Notes: generated by a model from the sequence alone, not told the origin. 64,000 nt of DNA from Paraburkholderia acidicola (GCF_002362315.1 NZ_MTZV01000002.1:620001-684000); one strand, 5' to 3'; positions 36,245 to 45,815 are shown, counted from the first letter of the stretch. Made by a program: numbers and translations.

Positions 36245-37981
36245 CTAGTCCGCGTCAGATTCCTCTCCAGACATCGCATTCTTCGTGAACCACGCATCAC
36301 AGTAGCGCTGCAACGCGCGCAGATCCGACGACGGCCGGCCGCGCGCGCCGATATATCCGTCGGGTCTCACCAGATAGAACGACGGACGCGTACGCCCATA
36401 CGCGTCGCTCAACGACAACGCTCCATCGCCGACCCTATCCGTCACGCGCCACACGCGCACGGCATCGGGTAACGCCTGCTCGACTGTAGCCGCAAGCTGA
36501 TCGAGATCGCGGTCACGCGGCGGCGCTGAAGTCGAGGCCGAATCGTTTGGGCCCAGACCACCGGCACCTCCCTCTCCGCCTTCGTCTGCGGCTACCAACA
36601 GGAATAGCGAAAAGAACGCCGGATCGTGCAGATCGAATATGCATCCGGTGCCCGGCACACGTCCCAGCGGTCCATCGACGATATGCACGAGCGCATCGGG
36701 CGCCCGCGCTCCCGCATGCGGGCCGCCGTCGAGTACGCGTTCGAGCGTGAGCGGCGAGCGCCGGTACTGCACGGCCAGTTCGCTGACCTGGCGACGCGCC
36801 GCGTCACGCAGCGGACCGAGCGCGGCGAGCGCCGGCATCACACGTTCGCGCAGCAGCTTGAGCGGCCCGTGATCGGCCTGCGCAAGTTGCATGACGAAAC
36901 CGGTCTGCCGCAGCACCTCGCGTTCGATCGGATGACGCTCTGTGTGATACGTGTCGAGCAACCGGTCGGGCGCGTCGCCTTTCAGCACTCGCGCCAGCTT
37001 CCAGCCCAGATTGAACGCTTCCTGAATGCCCGTGTTCATGCCCTGCGCACCCGCCGGACTGTGCACGTGCGCAGCGTCACCAGCGAGAAAGACGCGCTCC
37101 GTACGCAGTTGTTCGACCATGCGGCTGTTCACATGAAAGTATGCGGACCAAGCAAGCGCCGATAGCGCGACCGGATGATGGATACGCCGCTCGACGATCT
37201 CGCGGCACTCTTCTAGCGACGGCACCGGTGGTGTCTGCGCCGTTTCGCTTTCGCCCTCACCTTTAAGGTTGCCCGCAACCGGAACCGCCGCATGATCGGC
37301 GATCAACCGATGGCGGCCATCGCCCATCGGAAACAGCGCAGCGATCCCCTCGCCTGACGCGAAGATATGAAACTCGTCGGTGGGCCATTCGGTATCCGCG
37401 TGCAGATCGGCCAGCAGAAAAGTCTGCTCGAAGGTCCTGCCCGCGAAGCTCATGCCGAGCTGCTTGCGTATCAAGCTGTGTGCGCCGTCGGCGGCAATCA
37501 GATACGCGGGGTGCAAGGTCTCGACATGACCGTCTGGATGTTGCACGTTCACGCGCAGGCCAGCGGCGTTTTGCGTGAGCGTCGTCAGTTCGACGCCGCG
37601 CTCGACGGTGACGCCGAGCGTCGCGAGATGCCCGGTCATCAATCGTTCGGTGATGGACTGATCGAGGAACAGCAGATACGGATAACGCGTCTGCAGCGGA
37701 TCGAAATCGAGCTGGACGAGCCGGTGACCGTTCGAGTAGAGATTCGCCGCGCGCGCTCGATGACCCAGCTCGAGAAACGGTTCAACGAGCCGGTGTTGTT
37801 CGAAAAGTTCGAGTGTGCGCGCCTGGATACCAATTGCGCGCGTATGCGAATCGGGTTGAAGCGCCTTGTCGATCAGACGGACAGGAACGTGCGCACGGGC
37901 CAGACTCATCGCAGCGGCGAGCCCGGTCGGACCCGCGCCGACGATCAGCACCGGCGCTGCATCGAAGGAAGCAGCCGTCAT
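36245..37981 (-). CDS. FAD-dependent aromatic-ring monooxygenase (PheA/TfdB/MhpA type)
   Basis: 578-residue flavoprotein hydroxylase of the PHBH class. It has an N-terminal GAGPTG FAD motif at 15-20, the second motif RVFLAGDAAHVHSPAGAQGMN (GD box) about residue 290, and a C-terminal thioredoxin-like domain ending SDLRALQRYCDAWF. Such enzymes hydroxylate phenols, 3-hydroxyphenylpropionate or polyketide-like aromatics with NAD(P)H. The start at 37981 is preferred because GGAGG precedes it; an earlier ATG at 38005 has no such site. It faces fdsD with 10 bp between stops. There are no neighbouring ring-cleavage genes, so the substrate is unknown. Confidence 0.88.
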   Translation of the reverse strand: MTAASFDAAPVLIVGAGPTGLAAAMSLARAHVPVRLIDKALQPDSHTRAIGIQARTLELFEQHRLVEPFLELGHRARAANLYSNGHRLVQLDFDPLQTRYPYLLFLDQSITERLMTGHLATLGVTVERGVELTTLTQNAAGLRVNVQHPDGHVETLHPAYLIAADGAHSLIRKQLGMSFAGRTFEQTFLLADLHADTEWPTDEFHIFASGEGIAALFPMGDGRHRLIADHAAVPVAGNLKGEGESETAQTPPVPSLEECREIVERRIHHPVALSALAWSAYFHVNSRMVEQLRTERVFLAGDAAHVHSPAGAQGMNTGIQEAFNLGWKLARVLKGDAPDRLLDTYHTERHPIEREVLRQTGFVMQLAQADHGPLKLLRERVMPALAALGPLRDAARRQVSELAVQYRRSPLTLERVLDGGPHAGARAPDALVHIVDGPLGRVPGTGCIFDLHDPAFFSLFLLVAADEGGEGGAGGLGPNDSASTSAPPRDRDLDQLAATVEQALPDAVRVWRVTDRVGDGALSLSDAYGRTRPSFYLVRPDGYIGARGRPSSDLRALQRYCDAWFTKNAMSGEESDAD

Positions 37982-38103
37982 GCGGGCCTCCACGGATGAA
38001 CACATCGTCTAGTGTACGCCGCTGTGTCAACGGCTTTCGACGCGGCGCATCAAAGCGCACGCCGGTTTTGATGGGCGTGCGCTACGCCGCCGGTTCAGTG
38101 CAG

Positions 38104-39300
38104 TCAGTGTGAATGCGGCGGCCGGTCGAGCGTGCAGTGATGATCGGTCGTGCCGAGGTCGACCTGCAACGTCGCGTGATGCATCTCGAAGCGCTCGCGC
38201 AGCGCGATCACCATGCCGTCGACGGCAGCGTCGCCGGGATGCCCCGCGGGCATCACGACGTGCGCGGTCAACGCGTTGCCCGTGGTGGATAGCGCCCATA
38301 CGTGGAGGTCGTGAACATCGGTGACGCCGGGTTGTTGCGCGAGAAAACTGCGGATGCGCTGCAGATCGACACCGGGCGGCACCGCATCGAGCGCGAGTCG
38401 GATCGAATCGCGCAGCAATCCCCACGTGCCATAGACGATCACCGCCACGACGACGATGCTCATCGCCGGGTCGAGCCACGTCCAGCCAGTGCCGAGAATG
38501 ACGAGCCCGCTCACCGCGACGGCGCCGGAGATGGCGGCATCGGCGGCCATATGCATGAACGCGCCGCGCACGTTGAGATCCTTCTCCTGGCCACGCATGA
38601 ACAGCCACGCGGAAAAGCCGTTCACGATCATGCCGATGGTGGCGACGACGAACACGTCGAACCCTGCGACGGGCGCCGGATTCAACAGACGGTTGATCGC
38701 CTCGGCGACGATCACGCCGCACGCGAACAGAAGCAACCCTGCGTTGGCGAGTGACGCAAGTATCGACGAACTGCCGAAGCCGAATGTATAGCGCGCCGAC
38801 GGCCGGCGCGCGGTGAGCCAGATCGCGCCCCACGCGAGCAACAAGCCAAGCACATCCGACAGGTTGTGGCCCGCGTCCGCCAGCAGCGCCGTCGAATGCG
38901 CGAGTACACCGTAGATAGCCTGCACGATGACGATCAGGATATTCAGCGTAACCGCGAGTGCGAATGCGCGGCCCTGGCCCTCCACCGGTGCGTGATGGTG
39001 GTGATGGCTGTGGCCGCCGTGGCTGTGGTCGTGGCCGCTGTGGTCGTGGTCGTTTTCGTTGTCGTGACCGGCACTCGCTTCGTCTGCATGGCCGTGGTCG
39101 TGCTCATGACCAGCGTTCGCTTTGTCCGCATGATCGTGACGGCCGTGGCCATGTTCACCGCCGGCATTCGCTGCGTCGGCGTGGTTGTGGTCGTGATCAT
39201 GCGAATGAGCATGCCCGGATGCCGTCCCATCCTGCGGCGTCCCGGCGACTTGCGACGCACGATCGTCGTCATGCTCGCCGGCGGCTGGCGTATTCGTCAT
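38104..39300 (-). CDS. Cation diffusion facilitator with histidine-rich N-terminus (zinc efflux)
   Basis: 398 residues. The first 103 are hydrophilic and carry 27 histidines, many as HDHDH or HSHHHHH, with a repeated HADxAxAGHEH-like unit. Six transmembrane helices of a CDF transporter follow, with the metal-site HxxxD in TM2 (HNLSD, His145/Asp149) and again in TM5 (HMAADA), then a cytoplasmic domain. The start at 39300 overlaps the stop of the upstream ArsR-family gene (ATGA), so the two are one operon. Zinc (possibly with cobalt or cadmium) is inferred from the paired sensor. Confidence 0.93.
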   Translation of the reverse strand: MTNTPAAGEHDDDRASQVAGTPQDGTASGHAHSHDHDHNHADAANAGGEHGHGRHDHADKANAGHEHDHGHADEASAGHDNENDHDHSGHDHSHGGHSHHHHHAPVEGQGRAFALAVTLNILIVIVQAIYGVLAHSTALLADAGHNLSDVLGLLLAWGAIWLTARRPSARYTFGFGSSSILASLANAGLLLFACGVIVAEAINRLLNPAPVAGFDVFVVATIGMIVNGFSAWLFMRGQEKDLNVRGAFMHMAADAAISGAVAVSGLVILGTGWTWLDPAMSIVVVAVIVYGTWGLLRDSIRLALDAVPPGVDLQRIRSFLAQQPGVTDVHDLHVWALSTTGNALTAHVVMPAGHPGDAAVDGMVIALRERFEMHHATLQVDLGTTDHHCTLDRPPHSH

Positions 39301-39656
39301 TCTGTATCCTGGGGAAGTTCGTTGGCCGGCTCGGCGACGTGCTCCAGCATGTCCGCGAGCATGTTGCTGATATGACTGTCGGCTGCACGGTAGAACACCT
39401 GCTTGCCCTGACGTTCCGCGCGCACGATCCGCGCCGCGCGCAGCAATCGCAAATGATGGCTGACCAGCGACGACGACAGCCCGAGCACATCGGCGATCGC
39501 GCCCACCGCGCGCTGCTCGTCCACGCAAACGAGCACGATGCGCAGCCGCGTCGGATCGCCGAGCAGGCGGAACAGATCGGCAATGGGCACGACGCGATCG
39601 TCGACGACGGCAGGCAGCATGGAAGGTTCGGCAGAAGGGACGCCCGGTCGCCGCAT
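39297..39656 (-). CDS. ArsR/SmtB-family metal sensor repressor
   Basis: 119-residue winged-helix repressor. The HTH is VGAIADVLGLSSSLVSHHLRLL. The C-terminal helix has Asp93, His95, His106 and Glu109, exactly the spacing of the alpha5 zinc site of SmtB (D-x-H ... H-x2-E), and there is no alpha3 cysteine pair, so it should be a zinc-type sensor. The start at 39656 is uncertain (weak RBS; 39620 is an alternative), but it lies just downstream of a TGAAC/TTCAC operator-like repeat at 39682-39704. It co-overlaps with the CDF transporter gene. Confidence 0.9.
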   Translation of the reverse strand: MRRPGVPSAEPSMLPAVVDDRVVPIADLFRLLGDPTRLRIVLVCVDEQRAVGAIADVLGLSSSLVSHHLRLLRAARIVRAERQGKQVFYRAADSHISNMLADMLEHVAEPANELPQDTE

Positions 39657-39681
39657 GGAGACCGGGCAGCAGGGAAAATAA

Positions 39682-39704
39682 CATATGAACAAGTATTCAC
39701 ATGT
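39682..39704. promoter_or_regulatory. SmtB/CzrA-like operator
   Basis: Imperfect inverted repeat catatgaac ... ttcacatg with the TGAA-N-TTCA core typical of ArsR/SmtB operators, 26 bp upstream of the proposed repressor start. Autoregulation of the sensor-transporter operon is inferred. The TPR-protein gene starts divergently 94 bp away. Confidence 0.55.
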
Positions 39705-39797
39705 TAGCCGAGGCCGCCTGACCGGTCAAATCGCGGGGCTATCCTGCGAGTGTGGGAAAATGCGCGCTCTGCCTTACCCGATTCGTCGTCTTCCGTC

Positions 39798-41852
39798 ATG
39801 GAACCTCCTTTCGACCGCGCGTACGCGGCACATCTTGACGGCCGCCTCGCCGACGCCGAGCGCGGTTACCGCGCAACGCTCGACGCCGATCCCGTACATG
39901 TCGATGCGCTGCATCTGCTGGGCGTGCTGCGCCACCAGCAGGGCCAGCACGCGGAAGCGGCCGACCTCGTGCGCCGTGCCGCCGATCTGCGCCCGGACGA
40001 CGCCGCGCTGCAGCTAAACCTCGGCAACGCGCTCAAGGCGATGGGTCAGCTGGACAACGCAATCGAACGGTTTCGCAATGCGTTGACGCTCGCGCCGACC
40101 TTTCCGATGGCGCACTACAACCTTGGCAATGCGTACGCGGCAACCGGTCGCCACGAAGATGCCGCCGACGCGTTCCGCCGGTCACTGCGCCTGCAACCTC
40201 AGGACGCGTCGTCGCATAACAATCTCGGCAACGCGCTGCACGCGCTGGGTGAGCATCGCGAGGCAATCGCATCGTTTCGCCGCGCGCTCGAACTGCGCCC
40301 GGGCCACGCTGGCGCGCACAACAATCTCGGCATGGCGCTCAATGCGCTGCATCAACCCCACGAAGCGATCGTCGAATTTCGTGCGGCGCTTGCAGCGGAG
40401 CCGCGCTTCGTTGCCGCGCAATTCAATCTCGGCAACACGCTCGATGCGATCGGCCAGCATCGCGAAGCCATCGATGCATTCGAAACCGTGCTTGCGCTGC
40501 AACCAAACCTGCCACCCGCGCTGTTCGGCCTCGGCAATGCACTGGCCGCGCTCGGTCAGCACGCGCAGGCGTTGCCGCGTTTCGAGCGCGCGGTTGGCCT
40601 CGATCCGCAGTTTGCGTTTGCGTGGTTGAGCCTCGGCACTGCGCATCACGCGCTCGGCGCGCATGCGGCGGCGCTGCGCGCATTCGATCAGGCGCTGCGT
40701 CTGCGACCCGATCTCGCGCCCGCGCATATGAATCGCGCACTCGTGCGTTTGACGCTCGGCGACTTCGCGCGTGGTTTGCCGGAATACGAGTGGAGATTGC
40801 GGGTTGTCGAGGGTATGGATGTGGTGGGTGGCGCGGGTACGTTGAGTGCGTCAAATGCGCCGGGTGCGTTGCATGCGGCGACTGTAGCGAATGGGGCAAG
40901 CGCATCGAATGCAGCGAATGCAGCGAATGCAGCGAATGCGCAGGATATCTCGCACTCATCCATCGCGTCGCGCGTATCGCCGACATCGACGCGCGCTTCA
41001 TCCGCCCTGCCGCGCTGGCACGGCGAGCCACTCGACTCGCGCACCCTGCGTATCTACGCGGAACAGGGCTTCGGCGACACGTTACAGTTCGTGCGCTATA
41101 TCCCCGAACTCGCACAGCGTGCGGCACGAGCGCGCGTGATACTCGAGGTGCAACCGCAACTGATCCCGATACTCGAACCCGCAGCACGCGCATGGCGCGT
41201 CACGCTGATCGCGCAAGGCACAGCGCGGCCGGATGCGGATCTGCACTGCCCGCTACCGAGCCTGCCGCTCGCCTTCGGCACGACCTTCGACACGATCCCC
41301 GCACGCACGCCTTACCTCACCGTGCCGCCCGCTTACCAGCGCAAATGGCGCGGATCGCTGGGTGGACACGCGAAGCGCAAGATCGGACTCGCGTGGTCGG
41401 GCCGCATCCAGCAGCAGGAAAACCGCGCGATGCCGCTCGCGGCGCTCGATCCGTTGTTCGCGCTGGAAGGCATCGACTGGATCGTGCTGCAACCCGATTT
41501 GAGCGCGGAAGATCACGCGGCACTCGATGCGCACCCGCAGGCTGCATCGATTCATCGCATAGGTCAGCGCGCGGGACAACGGGCCGGACAACGCATCGTC
41601 GACTTCGCCGACACGGCGGCGATCGTCGAACGGCTGGAAGCGGTGGTATCGATCGATACGTCGATCGCGCATCTGGCCGGCGCACTGCATCGGCCGCTCT
41701 GGTTGATGTTGCCGTTCGCCGCCGACTGGCGCTGGTTCACCGACGACACGCGCAGCCCGTGGTATCCGGGCGCGCGACTCGTGCGCCAGCCGCGGCCTGG
41801 TGCGTGGAATGAAGTCGCGGAAACAGTCGCACGTGCGCTGCGCGACGCCTAA
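39798..41852 (+). CDS. TPR-repeat protein with C-terminal glycosyltransferase-like domain
   Basis: 684 residues. Residues about 1-340 contain roughly nine canonical 34-residue TPR units (repeated AHYNLGNAYAATGRHEDAAD or SHNNLGNALHALGEHREAI type). A low-complexity Ala/Ser/Asn insert (about 350-405) follows, and then a GT-B-like domain related to heptosyltransferase/GT9 or O-GlcNAc-type proteins (KIGLAWSGRIQQQENRAMPL, IVDFADTAAIVERLEAVVSIDTSIAHLAGAL). Such proteins are implicated in glycosylating proteins or surface polymers. The ATG at 39798 is chosen because TPRs begin soon after; an in-frame GTG at 39750 has no better RBS. Confidence 0.85.
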   Translation: MEPPFDRAYAAHLDGRLADAERGYRATLDADPVHVDALHLLGVLRHQQGQHAEAADLVRRAADLRPDDAALQLNLGNALKAMGQLDNAIERFRNALTLAPTFPMAHYNLGNAYAATGRHEDAADAFRRSLRLQPQDASSHNNLGNALHALGEHREAIASFRRALELRPGHAGAHNNLGMALNALHQPHEAIVEFRAALAAEPRFVAAQFNLGNTLDAIGQHREAIDAFETVLALQPNLPPALFGLGNALAALGQHAQALPRFERAVGLDPQFAFAWLSLGTAHHALGAHAAALRAFDQALRLRPDLAPAHMNRALVRLTLGDFARGLPEYEWRLRVVEGMDVVGGAGTLSASNAPGALHAATVANGASASNAANAANAANAQDISHSSIASRVSPTSTRASSALPRWHGEPLDSRTLRIYAEQGFGDTLQFVRYIPELAQRAARARVILEVQPQLIPILEPAARAWRVTLIAQGTARPDADLHCPLPSLPLAFGTTFDTIPARTPYLTVPPAYQRKWRGSLGGHAKRKIGLAWSGRIQQQENRAMPLAALDPLFALEGIDWIVLQPDLSAEDHAALDAHPQAASIHRIGQRAGQRAGQRIVDFADTAAIVERLEAVVSIDTSIAHLAGALHRPLWLMLPFAADWRWFTDDTRSPWYPGARLVRQPRPGAWNEVAETVARALRDA
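40907..40940 (+). repeat. 9-bp in-frame tandem repeat inside the TPR-glycosyltransferase gene
   Basis: gaatgcagc repeated three times plus a partial copy (GAATGCG). It encodes Asn-Ala-Ala units (NAANAANAA) in the linker between the TPR and transferase domains. Copy-number change would keep the frame. Confidence 0.8.
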
Positions 41853-41983
41853 ACGTGCTCATTGCACAACACCCGGGCCGCGCCTAAGCGACACCCAAGC
41901 GACGCCCAAGCTGCACTTATGCTGCATTTAAGTGGCACCTAACCACCACTCGCCCAGCACCCAGGCAACATCCCCCCACCAAA

Positions 41984-42018
41984 GAAAAACCCCACGCGCC
42001 GCAAAGGCAGGTGGGGTT
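41984..42018 (-). terminator. Terminator of the citrate-type MFS gene
   Basis: aaccccac / gtggggtt; on the minus strand it is followed by T5, 55 bp after the stop codon of the MFS gene. The 220-bp spacer to the left, after the TPR gene, otherwise shows only short imperfect repeats of the form aagc-ga-cccaagc near 41885-41930. Confidence 0.8.
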
Positions 42019-42072
42019 CCGTGCAAGACCAGTCAGCCACTACCCAGCGGTACGCTCACGCACCGCTCGCTA

Positions 42073-43380
42073 CTACGCAGTTCGATACTGGTTACGCGCT
42101 TCCGGCGTGCGATACAACACGAGCGTCGCGATCAGCCCGCACACCGCGGCCACAGCCATCCACAGACCAGGCGCAGCCTTGTTGCCCGTGGTGTGGATCA
42201 ACAGTGTCGAGATGGCCGGCGTGAAACCGCCGATCGTCGTCGCAAGACTATAGGCAAGCGAGAAGCCCGCAGTGCGAACGGCGGCCGGCATCACTTCGGT
42301 CAGCGCGACGACCATCGCGCCGTTATAGCTGCCGTACAGGAACGAGAGCCACAGTTCGACGGTCAGCAGACGGCCGAACGACGGGTCCGCCACGAGCCAC
42401 AGCACTGCCGGATACGACGTGAGAATGGTCAGGATCGTGAACGTGAGCAGCACCGGCCGGCGCCCGATGCGATCCGATAACGCGCCGGCGAGCGGCAACC
42501 AGATCAGGTTCGACAGACCGATACAGACGGTCACGACGAGCGTATCGAGCGACGACAGTTTCAGCACTTCCTTGCCGAACGTCGGTGTGTACGCAGTGAT
42601 CATGTAGAACGACACCGTCGTCATGATCACCATGCCCATGCCGCCCAGCACCACGCCCCAGTTCTGCACCATCGACTTCATGATCTCGCCCATCGACGGG
42701 CGATGCTTCCGCGCGAGAAACTCGTCGGTCTCTTTCAGCGAGCGGCGGATCAGGAACAGGAACGGCACGATCAGACAGCCGATCAGGAACGGCACGCGCC
42801 AGCCCCACGCCGTCATCTGGTCGGCCGGCAGCAGCTTGTTGAGCAGCACGCCGATCAGCGCGGCGAACACCACGGCGACCTGCTGGCTACCCGACTGCCA
42901 TGAACAATAGAAACCCTTGTGGCCTTTCGTCGCGATCTCCGACAGATACACCGACACGCCGCCCAGTTCGACACCCGCCGAGAACCCTTGCAGCAGGCGC
43001 CCGAGCAGCACGAGCACCGGCGCGAGAATACCGATCGTCGCGTAGCCCGGTATCGCGGCCACCGTCAGTGTGCCGAGCGCCATCAGCCCGAGCGTGAGAA
43101 TCAGGCCCTTGCGCCGGCCGTGGTGATCGATATACGCACCGAGCACGATCGCACCGAGCGGGCGCATCAGGAAGCCGGCGCCGAACACGGATAGCGACAG
43201 CATTAGCGACGCAAATTCGCTGCCGCCGGGGAAGTAGGTCTTGGCGATCGCGGACGCGTAATAGCCGTAGACCATGAAGTCGTACATCTCGAGAAAATTC
43301 CCGCTGACGACGCGGAACACCGTGCGGACTTTCGATTCCTCGGTGGAAGACGCGTGAGACGCGTGGGACGCAGTAGACAT
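42073..43380 (-). CDS. MFS transporter, citrate/tricarballylate-proton symporter type
   Basis: 435 residues, 12 predicted transmembrane helices. [18 protein letters not shown] in TM1, the loop motif DHHGRRKGL between TM2 and TM3, and its repeat DRIGRRP after TM8 are characteristic of the metabolite:H+ symporter family with CitH/CitA and TcuC. It lacks adjacent tricarballylate or citrate catabolic genes, so the substrate (citrate, tricarballylate or another organic acid) is inferred from the family. A short HASHAS repeat is near the N-terminus. Confidence 0.88.
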   Translation of the reverse strand: MSTASHASHASSTEESKVRTVFRVVSGNFLEMYDFMVYGYYASAIAKTYFPGGSEFASLMLSLSVFGAGFLMRPLGAIVLGAYIDHHGRRKGLILTLGLMALGTLTVAAIPGYATIGILAPVLVLLGRLLQGFSAGVELGGVSVYLSEIATKGHKGFYCSWQSGSQQVAVVFAALIGVLLNKLLPADQMTAWGWRVPFLIGCLIVPFLFLIRRSLKETDEFLARKHRPSMGEIMKSMVQNWGVVLGGMGMVIMTTVSFYMITAYTPTFGKEVLKLSSLDTLVVTVCIGLSNLIWLPLAGALSDRIGRRPVLLTFTILTILTSYPAVLWLVADPSFGRLLTVELWLSFLYGSYNGAMVVALTEVMPAAVRTAGFSLAYSLATTIGGFTPAISTLLIHTTGNKAAPGLWMAVAAVCGLIATLVLYRTPEARNQYRTA

Positions 43381-43711
43381 GACACTCTCGGGTGAGCCCG
43401 TTGCCGGCGGACGGTGGCAGGATCGGGGAGTTAACTAACGACCATCCACTGCATCGGCAAGCGGATGCCCCGGAGCGAACTGGACAGGACACTAGAACAC
43501 GCGCCGGGGGCGCTGCATTCTGACGCTGCGACTCTTGCCGCGGTATCCGGGTAAACATGGAGCCAGACGAGCGTCGCCAGCGATTCGAATTTTAGCGTCC
43601 CTGCGGCCAGTTTGCGCTGCGGCGCACCGCACGACGCGCGAAGCTTCACGCGCGCACGCCGGTAGCGGCGGTACACTCTGCGTTCGTCTGTTTCGACCCG
43701 ATCCCGTCTCG
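43381..43711. other. Divergent spacer, MFS / GNAT genes
   Basis: 331 bp with promoters expected for both genes. A TACACT -10-like box near 43671 suits the GNAT gene, but no matching -35 was found. No ORF with convincing features or RNA was recognised. Confidence 0.4.
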
Positions 43712-44245
43712 ATGTCTACCGCTTCCGTTTCGCTGCGCCCCGCCACTGTTAGCGATGCACCATTGCTCGCGTCGATCCACGCCGCCAGCTGGCAAGCCAC
43801 CTATCGCGGACTGCTGCCCGACGCCTTTCTCGACAGCGAAGTCACGCGTGAGCGTGCGGCCTACTGGCTCAACCGGATGAACGCGCCGGGCGCCGAGCGG
43901 CGCATCGTTCTGATTGCCGAACGTGACGGCGAAGCGATCGGTTTTGTCTGTGTGGAACGTCAGATCGATACGCCTTGGGGCGTGTTGCTCGACAACCTGC
44001 ATGCGCTCCCCGCGCATCAGGGAATCGGCGCGGGCAAGCTGCTGATGCGTGCCGCCCAGGACTGGGCACGCACACAAGGCGCGGTACAGCTCTATCTATA
44101 TGTGCTTGCAGGCAATACACCCGCGATCCGTTTCTACGAACGCCAGGGCTGGGAGTTCTCGGGTGCGGAACCCGATCAGATGGGCGGTATCGATATCACC
44201 GCGCTGCGCTATATCTATCGGCTCGATCGGGCTGCGGCGACCTGA
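43712..44245 (+). CDS. GNAT-family N-acetyltransferase
   Basis: 177-residue acetyltransferase. MSTASVSLRPATVSDAPLLA is the usual first strand and helix. IGFVCVERQI and LHALPAHQGIGAGKLLMRA form motif A with the acetyl-CoA-binding Q-x2-G-x-G loop, and GNTPAIRFYERQGWEFSG is motif B. Substrate unknown. The start at 43712 gives the normal family length. Its stop codon lies inside the terminator stem at 44236-44260. Confidence 0.88.
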   Translation: MSTASVSLRPATVSDAPLLASIHAASWQATYRGLLPDAFLDSEVTRERAAYWLNRMNAPGAERRIVLIAERDGEAIGFVCVERQIDTPWGVLLDNLHALPAHQGIGAGKLLMRAAQDWARTQGAVQLYLYVLAGNTPAIRFYERQGWEFSGAEPDQMGGIDITALRYIYRLDRAAAT

Positions 44246-44265
44246 GTTTCACAGGTCGCCTTTCT
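44236..44265 (+). terminator. Terminator overlapping the GNAT stop codon
   Basis: ggcgacctg / caggtcgcc, 9-bp stem with a 7-nt loop, then TTTCT. The 5' arm contains the TGA stop at 44243-44245. Confidence 0.7.
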
Positions 44266-44289
44266 GCTATTGCGCCTAAAAACCCGCGC

Positions 44290-45672
44290 CTAAAAACGCG
44301 TCTCGCGTGCAACGCGTAAAAACGTATCGAGCAACGGCGTGCAATCGAGCAACTCCGGCCCGCCCGCGCGATGAAACTCCGGGTGCCACTGCACACCCAT
44401 CACGAACGGCGCGCGTCGGTAGCGCACGGCTTCGATGAGGCCGTCGGTCGCCGACACGGCTTCGATGTTCAGATCGCGTCCAAGCGTCTTCACCGCCTGG
44501 TGATGGATCGAGTTGACGATTGCCTCGCGCCGGCCCGGGAACATGTTCGCGAGCGTCGAGCCATCGGGGAAGTGAATCGAATGACGATGCTGGTCGTAGT
44601 GCTCGTTGACATGCACGGCGGCGGTCGGCACCTCGCTGGCAATGTCCTGATACAGCGTGCCGCCGAACGCGACGTTGATGAGCTGACAGCCACGGCACAC
44701 ACCGAGCACCGGTTTGCCTGATTCAACGAACTCGTGCAGCAGCTCCAGTTCGTACATATCGCGTACGCGGTCGCCGGGCCATTCGGGATGCGTCGCGGCC
44801 TCCGTGTACGACTGCGGCGAAACGTCCGCACCGCCCTGTAACAGCAACCCATCGAGATGCTTCGCGTAATCGCGCAGACGGATGTTGCTCGGATGCAGCA
44901 TGCCCTGATGACCGACGGTTGGGATCATGAACACGAGCACATCTCGCGACATCACCCAGTGCGCAATCGATTCCTCGAGATATTGCAGCGTCTTGCCGCG
45001 CAATCCCTTCGCACCCGGCTCCGGATGAAAGATCCGCGCCGAGACGCCGATACGCAGCGTGCGTTGCGTGATGCGCTGTCCGGCACGATCGAAGATGCGC
45101 CGCGCCCGCGCCGCGACGATCCGTCCAAACACCGACCACGCGGAATCGGCCTGCTTCAGATAAGCGGGCTGGCCCGGCGGTATCGCGTTGGGCGGTGGCG
45201 GATTCGTCGCGCTGAAGTCCGGCGCCGCGCCGAAACCGGCTGGCGGTGCACCGGCGCGCGCAGCCGATGCGGCGGCTGCGGTTTCGCCGGGGACATCGCT
45301 GGTACTGGCCTGTTCCGCCCCGGCCGCCGACACCTCGCCGGGGCTCGCGCCGGCATTTGCGGTTGCTTCCGCTCCGGCACCCTGGTTCGCATGTGCGCTA
45401 CCGGCCCGTTCGCGCACCTCCGCTTCCTGCTTCGCAGTCGCCTGCGCAGCAGAAGCACGCGCTTCGGCCGCCTCTTGCCGTTGCGCGGCGCCCGGATCAA
45501 CAGGCGTGACGTTCGATGCGCTGACGGGCGAATCGGTCGATGACGCTTCGGTGGCGGCTTGCACCGGTGGTGTAGCAGACGGAGGTGGCGCCGGCTTCGC
45601 GGCATCCGGGTGGGCGGTGGAGGAAGAGGGGGTGCCCGGTACGGCAGGCTGATCAGGTTTGTTTTCGCTCAT
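44290..45672 (-). CDS. Class I glutamine amidotransferase-like hydrolase (PuuD/peptidase C26) with long disordered N-terminus
   Basis: 460 residues. The C-terminal ~255 residues are a gamma-glutamyl-gamma-aminobutyrate hydrolase-type domain: GVCRGCQ with nucleophile Cys326, WHPEFH with His430 and Glu432, plus LLLQGGADVSPQSY. The first ~205 residues are an unusual extension rich in Ala, Pro, Glu and Ser with no predicted fold or signal peptide; residues 1-170 look disordered. Relatives hydrolyse gamma-glutamyl-polyamine intermediates, but no other puu genes are near. The start at 45672 (MSENKPDQPA) is chosen over one 51 nt upstream. Confidence 0.85.
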   Translation of the reverse strand: MSENKPDQPAVPGTPSSSTAHPDAAKPAPPPSATPPVQAATEASSTDSPVSASNVTPVDPGAAQRQEAAEARASAAQATAKQEAEVRERAGSAHANQGAGAEATANAGASPGEVSAAGAEQASTSDVPGETAAAASAARAGAPPAGFGAAPDFSATNPPPPNAIPPGQPAYLKQADSAWSVFGRIVAARARRIFDRAGQRITQRTLRIGVSARIFHPEPGAKGLRGKTLQYLEESIAHWVMSRDVLVFMIPTVGHQGMLHPSNIRLRDYAKHLDGLLLQGGADVSPQSYTEAATHPEWPGDRVRDMYELELLHEFVESGKPVLGVCRGCQLINVAFGGTLYQDIASEVPTAAVHVNEHYDQHRHSIHFPDGSTLANMFPGRREAIVNSIHHQAVKTLGRDLNIEAVSATDGLIEAVRYRRAPFVMGVQWHPEFHRAGGPELLDCTPLLDTFLRVARETRF

Positions 45673-45815
45673 GGCGGTGGCACAGGCGCGTCTGGACACG
45701 CGAACGAATGGATGTGAATCCATTATCCGTCAGCCGGTAGTGCCCGGCAAACCAGCACACAATTGCTCACATTAGTGCGTTTCTGTCACACGGCACCCCG
45801 CCACGGCGATTTCAA

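Noticed and set aside
38958..39707. Plus-strand frame opposite the histidine-rich part of the CDF gene
   Set aside because: It is a mirror of the His codons (giving Val/Met/Arg-rich sequence); the operator, sensor and transporter on the minus strand explain the region.
40907..40940. CRISPR-like or intergenic repeat array
   Set aside because: It is a short 9-bp coding microsatellite inside a gene, with no spacers.
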